Assembly: GCA_001931535.1 (NCBI GenBank)
Contig: CP016211.1
Location: 2,074,501 to 2,138,500 of the forward strand
Length of the DNA stretch: 64,000 nucleotides
Direction: 5' to 3'
Source of the DNA: Minicystis rosea
Lineage (GTDB): Bacteria > Myxococcota_A > Polyangia > Polyangiales > Polyangiaceae
Shown here: piece by piece, positions 47,025 to 55,119 of the stretch
How positions within the stretch are numbered: the first letter of the stretch is position 1
Layout of the letters: every line of letters begins with the position of its first letter
Translations under genes and position numbers: made by a program
Notes under the pieces: generated by a model
Told to the model about the DNA's origin: nothing
The model's database searches: none
The model's input: the letters and a program-made list of their open reading frames with translations, nothing else

Positions 47025-47148
47025 GCGAATCGCGAGAGCGCGAGAGCCGCGAGCCTCCACTGGCTCGACGGCGCAGCCTTCGATTCCATCTGGTCGGAAC
47101 CTGCTGGACGTGTGTAAGGGCGCCGCTCGTGTCGCGTTCGGAGCCACC

Positions 47149-47670
47149 ATGAAAAGCACGTTCCCCCGGCCGCTGCGAATGGTCGCAGCAGCCACCGTCG
47201 TCTCGCTCGCCGCGCCCCTCGCGGGCTGCGTCGCCAGCGCGAAGTTCTATTCGAAGACCAGCGCCGAGTACGCGCCGCTCGTGTACCGCGCCGTGCGCTG
47301 CGACGAGGGTGAGGTGAACGCAGTCCTCGCCGCGGGCGCCATGCCCATCGGCACGATCTCGGCGCGCTCGCTCGCCGTCATCGCGACCAACGACGATCTC
47401 TTCGAGAAGGCGCTTCGCACCGCTGGCAAAAGCGGTGGGACCCACGTCGTGCTCACCGAGCGAGGGCTCGAGTCCTTCACGGTGACGAACCCAGGAACCG
47501 TCGAGAAGCGGTGCGTGCGCAATGGTGACATGATCGACTGCCAGCGCACCTTCACGCCGCCGACGCAGACGACCTACGAGAAGCCGACCGCGAAGTTCGT
47601 CGTGCTGCGCGTCCCGCCCGAGCGCTGGGCCGCGCTGCCTCCCGCGCTCCGTCCCGCCGCCGCACCCTGA
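47149..47670 (+). CDS. Small lipoprotein, unknown function
   Basis: 173 residues; lipobox Cys27 (AAPLAGC). A mature domain with ACCDEG-free beta strands: AEYAPLVYRAVRCDEGEVN, FEKALRTAGKSGGTHVVLTE, and VEKRCVRNGDMIDCQRTF (a likely disulfide). No family recognised. Its stop lies inside a 9-bp-stem hairpin (47653-47689). Confidence 0.65.
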   Translation: MKSTFPRPLRMVAAATVVSLAAPLAGCVASAKFYSKTSAEYAPLVYRAVRCDEGEVNAVLAAGAMPIGTISARSLAVIATNDDLFEKALRTAGKSGGTHVVLTERGLESFTVTNPGTVEKRCVRNGDMIDCQRTFTPPTQTTYEKPTAKFVVLRVPPERWAALPPALRPAAAP

Positions 47671-47689
47671 CCATCACGATGGCGGCGGG
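47653..47689 (+). terminator. Hairpin spanning the stop codon of the 47149 gene
   Basis: cccgccgcc (47653-47661) pairs perfectly with ggcggcggg (47681-47689); the stop codon is in the 19-nt loop. No T-run, so termination is uncertain. Confidence 0.4.
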
Positions 47690-47931
47690 CGCGCTCTGCC
47701 CGCCGGCCATCTCCTTCACCTTCTCGCACGCAGCGCGAGCCGATCGAGCGATGCGCATCGATTGGAGCTACGCCGAACCGTCGGTGCGAATGCGATCCGC
47801 ATCCGGGCTCGCTTACCGAAGCGCATATCGAAGAAGCCCACTCGAGCTCTTGCGCGAGGTTGCGTGTCGCTCCGTCGATGCCTCCGACGACGAGCGCGCG
47901 CCTCGCGGCACGGGCCCGTCGTTCGCCTCGC

Positions 47932-49401
47932 TCACGGATAGATCTGCGCGCCCGTGTCGGTCTCGCCGGTCTTGGTGCGGCCGCCCCAGATCACCACCAC
48001 GTTGCCCGTCCAGACCGCGGTCGCGCTGCGGCGCGCGGCGACGTTCGTGCTCGCGGCGATGGCCGTCCAGCTCCCGCCGCTCGCGCTCGGTGTCCATGCG
48101 CCGCCGTCGCCGTAGAGCGTCGCGCAGGAGTCCGTGCCGCAGCCGCCCCACACGATCATGCGATCACCCGTCCACACCGCGGTGTGCTCCGAGCGTTCCG
48201 CGGGCGCGCCGGTCGTCGTGATCGCGGTCCATGCAGCGCCCACCGGATCGAGCGAGCCGCCGTCGTTGCGGAAGAAGCCGCCGTCGAAGCCGCCCCACAC
48301 CAGCATGCGCGAGCCCGTCCACAGCGCGGTGTGCGCCTCGCGCGGGCCGGGCGCGCCGGTCGTCGGGGGCTTGCCCGTCCAGGCGTCGAGCGCGGGATCG
48401 TAGAACGCCCCGTCCTTGTGCCAGTCGAAGAGATCGTTGCCGCCCCACACCAAGGCCTGCGTGCCCGTCCACACGCCCGAGTGCCCGTAGCGCGCCGCCG
48501 GCATGTTGGTGATCGGCAGCGCCTTCCACGTATCGGTCGCGGGGTTGTAGCGCGCGCCCGAGAAGAGCACCGATCCGCCGGACGTGCCGCTCCACACCAC
48601 GAGCTCTTGGCCGGTCCACACGCACGCCGTCCCGATGCGTCCCGCCGGCGCGTCCTTGGTCGCCATGAGCTTCCACGCGTCGGCGACGGGATCGTAGATG
48701 CCGCCGGTCGTCTCGAGGGCGCTCGCGCCGAAGCCGCCCCACACGATCATCCGATCACCGGTCCACACCGCGCAGTGCGAGTGTCGCGGCGGCGGCGCGC
48801 CCGTCATGCTCGTCGGCGTCCACGTGCCCGCCGTCGGATCGAAGCGCCCGCCGGTCGCGAGCGCTGCCGGCGAGCCGGTGCCGAAGCCGCCCCACACGAT
48901 CATGCGATCGCCGGTCCACACCGCGGTATGCAAGCGTCGCGGTGAAGGCGCGCCCGCCGTGGTGATCGACGTGATGCACCCCGACACCGGCGTGTGGGTG
49001 ATGTTGCCCGTGCTCGGATCGCATGCATCCGTGGTGCAGGCGTTGCCATCGTCGGTGGAGACCTCGATCGCGACGCACTGCGCCTGGGCATCGCACGTCG
49101 GTGTGCCTTTGCAGAGAGTCGCCTCGCCGCAGACCGTGCCCGCGGCCACGGCGACGTGCTCGCAAATGCCCGCGTCGCAGAGATCGGTCGTGCATGGATT
49201 GCCGTCGTCGCACGACGGGTCGTTGGTGCACTCGGGCGGAGCGGCATCCGTCGCGTCACCGGCGTCGCCCGCGTCGGTCCCGCCGTCGTCGGGCTCGAAG
49301 ACCAGCGGATCGTCGAGGTAACAGGCCGGGAGGCTTCCAATCGCGAGGATCGTCAGTGCGAGGCGCGGGCTCGGGCAGCCCGCCCCGAGCGGGAGGCGCA
49401 T
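47932..49401 (-). CDS. Kelch-repeat lipoprotein with N-terminal Cys-rich module
   Basis: 489 residues from ATG 49401, giving lipobox Cys27 (GSLPAC). Residues 45-150 hold two PSCDDGNPCTTDLCD-type and NACTTDACD modules, as in other Polyangiales surface proteins. From 160 on, seven kelch-like repeats of about 48 residues end in AVWTGDRMIVWGG or close variants (VWTGQELVVWSG, LWTGSRMLVWGG, VWTGNVVVIWGG), forming a seven-bladed propeller. The DNA encoding the blade ends is itself repetitive. Binding role at the cell surface; ligand unknown. Confidence 0.8.
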   Translation of the reverse strand: MRLPLGAGCPSPRLALTILAIGSLPACYLDDPLVFEPDDGGTDAGDAGDATDAAPPECTNDPSCDDGNPCTTDLCDAGICEHVAVAAGTVCGEATLCKGTPTCDAQAQCVAIEVSTDDGNACTTDACDPSTGNITHTPVSGCITSITTAGAPSPRRLHTAVWTGDRMIVWGGFGTGSPAALATGGRFDPTAGTWTPTSMTGAPPPRHSHCAVWTGDRMIVWGGFGASALETTGGIYDPVADAWKLMATKDAPAGRIGTACVWTGQELVVWSGTSGGSVLFSGARYNPATDTWKALPITNMPAARYGHSGVWTGTQALVWGGNDLFDWHKDGAFYDPALDAWTGKPPTTGAPGPREAHTALWTGSRMLVWGGFDGGFFRNDGGSLDPVGAAWTAITTTGAPAERSEHTAVWTGDRMIVWGGCGTDSCATLYGDGGAWTPSASGGSWTAIAASTNVAARRSATAVWTGNVVVIWGGRTKTGETDTGAQIYP

Positions 49402-49715
49402 CTCGCCGGGGTACACGGATCCGCGAGATGCTTCAACAAAGCGCTTCCGGGTGCTGGCCCGAGGGGAGATAATGTACCGATGCTTGCCGCCGTGGATCCG
49501 GCGCTCTTCGCTCCTCGAGGGAGGCACGGTCTCCATCTCGTTGGAACGCCTCTCCTCCTACCCGGAGGGGGGCTGGGTGGTTGAGCGACCATGGATCGCG
49601 AATGGCTCACATGGATCGGACACGATCCGGAGACGTGCCTAGAAATGTTCGATGTTTTCGTAGTGCCGAGTCACTCGAATCCATGGCCCGAGATGTGCAG
49701 CAGGAAGGTAAGCCG
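49402..49715. other. Divergent promoter region, no gene seen
   Basis: 314 bp between the leftward kelch gene and the rightward 49716 operon. No convincing frame. It should contain both promoters; an in-frame ATG at 49683 could extend the rightward protein by 11 residues. Confidence 0.4.
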
Positions 49716-50957
49716 ATGATCCATCGACCTCTGTTCGGCAAGCGCGGCGCCGCCCATGCGGGCGCGTGCTTGTTGATCGCGGCGACCGTGGGCGCGGCGT
49801 CGGCCGCGAGCTGCACGGTGGTCGGCGGTACGGGTGGCTCGAGCTCGAGCTCGAGCTCCTCGGGTGTGGGTGGTTCGGGCGGCTCCGGCGGCGCGATGGG
49901 CACCGGCGGATCGAACCCGGTCGACGAGGCGCGCGCGCTCTTCGAGTCCACCGTGCAGCCTGGCATGCTCACGGAGTGCGGCTCCTGCCACAAGCTCGGT
50001 GGCATCTCGGACAAGCCCTTCCTCTCGGCGCCCGACATCTACGTCAGCATCACCACCTGGCCCAACGTGATCGTGGATCCGCCGTCGCTCTCGGTGATCC
50101 TCACGCACCCGCCGGAGTCGTCGCACGGCGGCGGCCAAGCGCCGGACCTGACCAAGGACCTGCGCGAGAAGACGACCGCGTGGCTCGAGTTCGAGGCCAA
50201 GCACCTGCCCAAGCCGGACGGCGGCGGCTCGCCGCTCATCGCGCCCTTCAAGCCCTATCTCGCGGGCGCGTTCAACGCCATCTACCTCGACTCGCTCGGG
50301 CCCGACTTCGCCAACTGCTCCATCACGTTCAACGCCGAGCAGCTCCCGCAGGGCTCGTCGAAGCCCACGCTCCTTCGCCTCACGAACCTCGAGGTGCACC
50401 CCGTCGCCGGCGTGCAGATCCACGTGGTTCACCCGCTCTTCACGGTCTACCCGACCGGCGTCGAGCCCATCCCCGATCCGGCGGACAGCTTCTCGGGCTT
50501 CGACAACACGTACTCGCTCGACACGAACCTCACGTTCGGCACCGGCGAGCTGATCCTGAGCTCGTGGGCCAAGGACGCGCGCATCAGCATCGCCTTCGAG
50601 AAGATCGAAGCCATTAAGAGCGGTGGGCCGGGGGCGACGTGCAAGAACGTGGCGAAGTTCCAGGCCGAGGTGGTGCCGCAACTGAAGATGTGGCCCTGCT
50701 ATTCGGAGTGCCACAGCGGTCCCAACATCATGGCCCAACAGCAGATGGATTTGGCGAACCTCGACGCCATGCCGCCGGACGACGCGTGCGCTCAAGTGCG
50801 GGCGCGCATCACGCCCGGTGAGCCGGACAAGAGCCAGATCCTTCAGGTCACGGATCCGGCCTACATGGGCATTCACGGCTTCAAGTTCCAGGGGAACAAG
50901 AACAACTACAACTCCTTCAAGGCAGCGGTGACACCGTGGATTCTAGCGGAGCAATGA
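49716..50957 (+). CDS. Cytochrome-like lipoprotein, first gene of a secreted operon
   Basis: 413 residues from ATG 49716, supported by AGGAAGG 9 nt upstream and by a signal peptide with lipobox Cys33 (AASAASC). Ser/Gly linker, then a heme-like site Cys88-Gly-Ser-Cys91-His92 (TECGSCHKLGG). A central beta domain follows (LLRLTNLEVHPVAGVQIHVV) that resembles a monooxygenase- or copper-type beta sandwich only loosely. A second site Cys328-Tyr-Ser-Glu-Cys332-His333 has CX3CH spacing, as seen in rare cytochromes. Ends ATGA-coupled to the next gene. Confidence 0.75.
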   Translation: MIHRPLFGKRGAAHAGACLLIAATVGAASAASCTVVGGTGGSSSSSSSSGVGGSGGSGGAMGTGGSNPVDEARALFESTVQPGMLTECGSCHKLGGISDKPFLSAPDIYVSITTWPNVIVDPPSLSVILTHPPESSHGGGQAPDLTKDLREKTTAWLEFEAKHLPKPDGGGSPLIAPFKPYLAGAFNAIYLDSLGPDFANCSITFNAEQLPQGSSKPTLLRLTNLEVHPVAGVQIHVVHPLFTVYPTGVEPIPDPADSFSGFDNTYSLDTNLTFGTGELILSSWAKDARISIAFEKIEAIKSGGPGATCKNVAKFQAEVVPQLKMWPCYSECHSGPNIMAQQQMDLANLDAMPPDDACAQVRARITPGEPDKSQILQVTDPAYMGIHGFKFQGNKNNYNSFKAAVTPWILAEQ

Positions 50958-52243
50958 GATCGGCGCGGGCGCTCTGGCGCGTCGGCCTGCTCGCGGCCTT
51001 GGCTGCAGCGAGCGCGTGCACGAAGAACGATCCGAACCAGCTCGTCGGCACCGGGTCGGGCGAGTCGTGCACGGACACCACGAGCTCGGGCGGCAAGACG
51101 ACGTCGGCGAGCTCGGGCGGCAACACGGCGACGGCGTCCGGCACCGGCGGCGCCTCGGGCACCGGCGGCGGCGATGGGACCGGCGGCGCGGGCGCGGGCG
51201 TGCCCACCGGCACGGTGCTCGACGATCGCGTCGTCGACTACAACGAAGCGCTGCGCACCGCGGCCTTCAAGCTCGTCGGCAACGCGCCCACGCTGCAGCA
51301 GATGCTCGACCTCAAGAACGCCGCGAACCAAGCGCAGGCGTACGAGGCGCTCATCGGCCAGATGATGACCGACACGCGCTTCGCCACGCGGATGATCGCC
51401 TTCTGGCAGAACACGTTCCGCCAGGGCGGCGCGGCCAGCGGCGGGAAGCCGAGCCGCGACACCGCGCCCGTGTTCGCCGCGCGCATCGTCTTCGAAGGGC
51501 GGCCCTACACCGATCTCTTCAACGCGACGGAGCACACCTGCCCGACCTTCGACGGCACGAAGTTCGTCGACGGCGAGTGCAAGAACGGGCCGATCACAGC
51601 CGGCGTCCTCACCGATCCCGGCGTGCACGCGCAGTACTACGGAAACCTTGCCTTCCGTCGGAACCGCTTCTTCCAAGAGACGTTCGCGTGTCGCAAGCAG
51701 CCCGCGGAGCTCGGGAGCAACCCGAAGCCGGTGGGCAACGGCAACTCGTACACGGCGCCTTGGGCCTTCGAGTCCATCGCCGGCACGAGCAACGGCGGTC
51801 GCATCGACTTCCTCGACGTCTCCTCCGCGGTGTGCGCGAACTGCCACGCGACGGCCAACCACCGCTCGCCGCTCTTCGCGAACTACGACGCCAACGGCCA
51901 ATACAAGGACTCGTATCAGGTGGAGGTCCCCGTCGCGGGCACGCCCATCGCGATGATGTCCGACTGGCTCCCGACGGGCGAGACGACGGCGTGGAAGTTC
52001 GGTGTCCCCGCGGCCGACATCGGCCAGCTCGGCGCGGCCATGGCGAAGGACGACGAGGTCATCGCCTGCGGCGTGCGCCGCATGTGGAACTACGTGATGT
52101 CGAAGGGCGACATCGTCATCGACGCCTCCGACGTGCCGGACTCGGTCGTCGCGCCCTTCCTGACGCAGTTCAAAGCGAACGCTTACGACCTCCGCTCGGT
52201 CCTCCAGGCGATGCTCGTCAGCCCCGACTTCGTGAGGTTTTAG
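50954..52243 (+). CDS. PSD1-like (DUF1549/DUF1553-type) lipoprotein with CXXCH
   Basis: 429 residues from ATG 50954 (ATGA overlap). Lipobox Cys22 (ASAC) and Gly/Ser/Thr linker. AYEALIGQMMTDTRFATRMI and FWQNTFRQGG resemble the start of DUF1549; CGVRRMWNYVMSKGDI and ANAYDLRSVLQAMLVSPDF match the end of DUF1553/DUF1585. Between them lies Cys294-Ala-Asn-Cys297-His298 (VCANCHATANH). In planctomycetes such proteins pair with DUF1501 proteins and are linked to polysaccharide or sulfate-ester breakdown; that link is not evident here. Confidence 0.7.
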   Translation: MRSARALWRVGLLAALAAASACTKNDPNQLVGTGSGESCTDTTSSGGKTTSASSGGNTATASGTGGASGTGGGDGTGGAGAGVPTGTVLDDRVVDYNEALRTAAFKLVGNAPTLQQMLDLKNAANQAQAYEALIGQMMTDTRFATRMIAFWQNTFRQGGAASGGKPSRDTAPVFAARIVFEGRPYTDLFNATEHTCPTFDGTKFVDGECKNGPITAGVLTDPGVHAQYYGNLAFRRNRFFQETFACRKQPAELGSNPKPVGNGNSYTAPWAFESIAGTSNGGRIDFLDVSSAVCANCHATANHRSPLFANYDANGQYKDSYQVEVPVAGTPIAMMSDWLPTGETTAWKFGVPAADIGQLGAAMAKDDEVIACGVRRMWNYVMSKGDIVIDASDVPDSVVAPFLTQFKANAYDLRSVLQAMLVSPDFVRF

Positions 52244-52245
52244 CC

Positions 52246-53097
52246 ATGAAGACCGAGACCTCGAACAAGATGCGATCCCTCTTCAAGTGGGCGCTCCCGG
52301 GCATCGTCTTTTCGGCCTCGTACGGCTTCGCCGCGTGCAGCGAGTCGCTCCCGGGCGGCACGGGCGACTGCCCGCCCGGCACCGGCGGGCAGAGCGCGAC
52401 GACGGCCTCGAGCAGCAGCTCCAGCAGCAGCGCGAGCAGCAGCTCCGGCACCACGACGGAGACGACGCCGGGCGGCACGCAGACCACCTCGGAGGACCCG
52501 GACAACACCTTCGATCACTTCAACGATCCCGGCGCCAGCGGCTCCAAGGATCCTTTCGAGATCCTGAAGGAGCGCGCGCTCGAGGGCCCGCCCGAGGTGC
52601 GCACGCGGCTCCACTCGTGCACCAAGATCGCGTACGCGTCGCTGGGCGAGTTCCTCAAGTCGCGCGGGGTGAACCTCAACGCGACCTCGACGGGCAACGG
52701 GCCGAAGACGGCCGGCGAGCTCTACAAGGGCGGCGCCGACGCGCTGGGCGTGGCCAAGTTCGACGCGCGCGAGGGGGAGACCTTCTTCCACACGACGGCG
52801 AGCGCCACCAAGCTGTTCGACATCTTCGTGCAAGCGGCGCCCGAGGTCATCGCGAACATCCAGAACATGGATGCTTGCAAGTACAATGGCGTGAGCAAGC
52901 CGATGTTCGACACGCAGACTGGCAAGTGCGTCTACGAGTCGCTGAGCTGCGTCATGGGGCGGCCGGCGACGCAGGACGATCTGACGATCTGCAACCTCCT
53001 GGTCGAGCAGGCCACGCCCAACGATCAGGCGGACCTCGCGAAGAAGCGCAACATCGCCGTCGCGGTCTTTTTGAGCGCGTCGCACACCTGCGAGTGA
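52246..53097 (+). CDS. Lipoprotein of the DUF1501-type operon
   Basis: 283 residues, 2 bp after the previous stop. Lipobox Cys31 (FAAC), Ser/Thr-rich linker to about residue 80, then a helical domain (FEILKERALEGPPEVRTRL, LGEFLKSRGVNLNATSTG, AAPEVIANIQNMDACKYNG) with six Cys. No family recognised. Position between the PSD1-like and Tat-exported genes suggests a third component of the same complex. Confidence 0.7.
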   Translation: MKTETSNKMRSLFKWALPGIVFSASYGFAACSESLPGGTGDCPPGTGGQSATTASSSSSSSSASSSSGTTTETTPGGTQTTSEDPDNTFDHFNDPGASGSKDPFEILKERALEGPPEVRTRLHSCTKIAYASLGEFLKSRGVNLNATSTGNGPKTAGELYKGGADALGVAKFDAREGETFFHTTASATKLFDIFVQAAPEVIANIQNMDACKYNGVSKPMFDTQTGKCVYESLSCVMGRPATQDDLTICNLLVEQATPNDQADLAKKRNIAVAVFLSASHTCE

Positions 53098-53110
53098 GAG
53101 GCGGAGACAC

Positions 53111-54568
53111 ATGGCCATCACGAAGAATCCCGGGATGAAAGATCTCCGCGGCGACTCGCGGCGTACGTTCCTCAAGCTCGTGGGCGCGGCCGGCGCGGCC
53201 TTCGCGCTCGAGCGCTCCAAGGTGCTGAACTACCTGCTCGACGAAGGCGGCTCCGCGCTCGCCGACTCGGGTGCGTGCGCCAACGTCTGCCGCTCGGTGC
53301 ACGTCATCGGCGGCAATGGGAGCGTGGCCTGGTTCCAGCTCCTCTGGCCGCACCTCGAGGTGGCGCAGACCACCGATCCGGGGAAGCAGGCGACGTTCGC
53401 GTACCACTCGTACGACGTGGCCGGCTCGCTCTACAACCCCGGCGGCGCCGACAAGGCGTTCTACTACGCGCCGGAGGCGCCGTGGATGTCGGGCGGCGTG
53501 CCGACGCGCCCGGTCACGGCGTACATGGCCGGCAAGAACGAGACGCACACGCAGACGCCGACCACGCCCGCGATCGTCTCCAACAGCTCCAGTATGCTGG
53601 CCACGGTGGCCTCGATCCAACGCGCCAACCCGGTGCTCCTGCCGGTCATCGGCGTGACGCCCTTCAACTTCGGCGACGCGCCGGGCGCGCCGGCGTTCGC
53701 CACCGTGCCGAGCGCGCAGGCGATGATCGAGCTCTTCAACAGCTCGGCCTCGCAGCTCACGCTCGCGGCGCAGAAGGACAAGCAGCTCTACGAGACGTAC
53801 TACAAGGCCGTCATCGGCCTGCGCGAGGCGGCGGGCCGGCCCACCTGGTCGCGCTACCTCGACACCACCAAGACGGCCTCGAACCTGCTCGGGCGCAACC
53901 TCTCCGGCGCGCTCACGCCTTCGCCGACGGATCTCGCGAACTACGGCGTGACCGGGCTCGCGAGCTCCGCGCTCAGCGGCCCCGGCCAGGACAAGATGAC
54001 GAGCTTCGCCAAGAACCTCATCGTCACGGCCAAGGCGTTCAAGCTCGGGCTGACCAACAGCGTGATCATCGGCCTCTCGCCGGGCGCGACCAGCGAGACG
54101 ACGTTCACCGATCCGCACGTGGTCTTCACCGCGGGCAACAGGCAGCTCCTCAAGGACACGGTGAAGTTCCTCGGGCAGATGTTGAACGCGTTCTATGCCG
54201 ATCTGGACGTGGCCGATCCGGCCTGCTCGGGGAAGAAGTTCGCCGACACCACGGTGCTCACCGTGCACGGCGACACCTACCACTCGCCGCTGCAAGGCGA
54301 CGCCTGGCCGGATGCGACGCCGGCCGACTCGAACTGGATCTACGTGATGGGCTGCGGCTACCTGCGCAGCGGCTGGTTCGGCGGCGTGCGCGCCGACGGC
54401 TCGGTCGACGGCTTCGATCCCACCACGGGCCAAGACGTGAAGGGGCAGGCCTCGCAGCAAACGTCAGCGCCCGCGGGCGCGGCCGTGGCGTACGCCATCT
54501 GCAAGGGCGACAAGAACCTCGTCAGCGCCTACTACAGCGGGCAACCGTACACGGGCATGGTGGTCTGA
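53111..54568 (+). CDS. Tat-exported DUF1501-like protein
   Basis: 485 residues. Twin-arginine signal SRRTFLK at 16-22 followed by LVGAAGAAFAL. The mature part has features of alkaline-phosphatase-like DUF1501 proteins (SVHVIGGNGSVAWFQLLW near the start, TTVLTVHGDTYHSP and an internal YVMGCGYLRSGWFGG), but the metal ligands cannot be assigned by eye. It ends TGMVV. Last gene of the 49716 operon, followed by a terminator. Being Tat-exported it folds, perhaps with cofactor, before export. Confidence 0.75.
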   Translation: MAITKNPGMKDLRGDSRRTFLKLVGAAGAAFALERSKVLNYLLDEGGSALADSGACANVCRSVHVIGGNGSVAWFQLLWPHLEVAQTTDPGKQATFAYHSYDVAGSLYNPGGADKAFYYAPEAPWMSGGVPTRPVTAYMAGKNETHTQTPTTPAIVSNSSSMLATVASIQRANPVLLPVIGVTPFNFGDAPGAPAFATVPSAQAMIELFNSSASQLTLAAQKDKQLYETYYKAVIGLREAAGRPTWSRYLDTTKTASNLLGRNLSGALTPSPTDLANYGVTGLASSALSGPGQDKMTSFAKNLIVTAKAFKLGLTNSVIIGLSPGATSETTFTDPHVVFTAGNRQLLKDTVKFLGQMLNAFYADLDVADPACSGKKFADTTVLTVHGDTYHSPLQGDAWPDATPADSNWIYVMGCGYLRSGWFGGVRADGSVDGFDPTTGQDVKGQASQQTSAPAGAAVAYAICKGDKNLVSAYYSGQPYTGMVV

Positions 54569-54602
54569 CGTAGACCCGATCCTCGATCATCCATCGCAGA
54601 CG

Positions 54603-54640
54603 CCGCCGGGGCTCGAGTCGGGCCTCGGCGGTTTCGTTTT
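54603..54640 (+). terminator. Rho-independent-type terminator of the 49716 operon
   Basis: ccgccgggg (54603 on) pairs with cctcggcgg (ending 54631) with one mismatch, followed by TTTCGTTTT. Lies 35 bp after the last stop. Confidence 0.75.
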
Positions 54641-54682
54641 GTGGTGCGCGCGAGGGCGAAGGCGTGCGTGAGAGCCGGAGTT

Positions 54683-54926
54683 CAACGCAAAGTCGCAAAG
54701 GCGCGGAGACGCAAAAAGGCGCGAAGAGAGAAGGGATTCACGCGAGCAGCGTCGGTCCTTTCGAGCTTTGGTGACACGCGTTCGATGGTTCGCCGACGCG
54801 CGTCACGAGCTCGTTTGCGAGGCGTGTCTCATGACCGATCGCTCTTGAAATGCGCCGGCTTCGAGCTCTCGTTTTGGCCATTCTTTCCCCGCTTTTTTGC
54901 GTCTTTGTGTCTCTTGCGCCTTGGCG
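54683..54926. repeat. Imperfect inverted repeat with cgcaaag motifs
   Basis: Left arm 54683-54732 and right arm 54881-54926 share, in inverted orientation, the core agacgcaaaaa flanked by ggcgc and gaaag-type sequence over about 45 nt with several mismatches. The left arm also repeats cgcaaag at about 10-bp spacing. About 150 bp lie between the arms and have no visible content. Could be a small non-autonomous element or a long imperfect hairpin. Confidence 0.6.
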
Positions 54927-55080
54927 TCGACCTCTCGCGCTGGCCGTCGCGTTCACGTGTGGAGCGTGAGGAGATGGTTCCTCGAAGAACCACGCTGCGC
55001 GTGCCCGTGAGGCCGGGCGTTTTTCTTCCTCCCGTCGACCATTTGACGCCGCCGCCGAGAGCCCCCAATAAGAGCGGCTC

Positions 55081-55100
55081 CGGAGGCCCCGAGGCCTCCG
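55081..55100 (+). promoter_or_regulatory. Perfect hairpin just upstream of the oxidoreductase start
   Basis: cggaggcc (55081-55088) pairs with ggcctccg (55093-55100), 4-nt loop; the gaggag ribosome site begins at the right foot. May modulate translation or end an upstream transcript. Confidence 0.5.
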
Positions 55101-55119
55101 AGGAGATCCCTCCACGCAC

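Larger units (their letters stand above)
54569..55119. other. Intergenic region with terminator and inverted repeats
   Basis: 551 bp without a gene. It contains the 54603 terminator, the imperfect inverted repeat at 54683-54926, a near-palindrome TGGTTCCTCGAAGAACCA at 54975-54992 and a perfect 8-bp-stem hairpin at 55081-55100 just before the 55120 ribosome site. The apparent frame across it is an artefact of cgcaaag-type repeats. Confidence 0.6.

Noticed and set aside
47679..48221. Rightward frame after the 47149 gene
   Set aside because: It runs into the 3' end of the kelch gene on the other strand and becomes Arg/Ser-rich mirror sequence.
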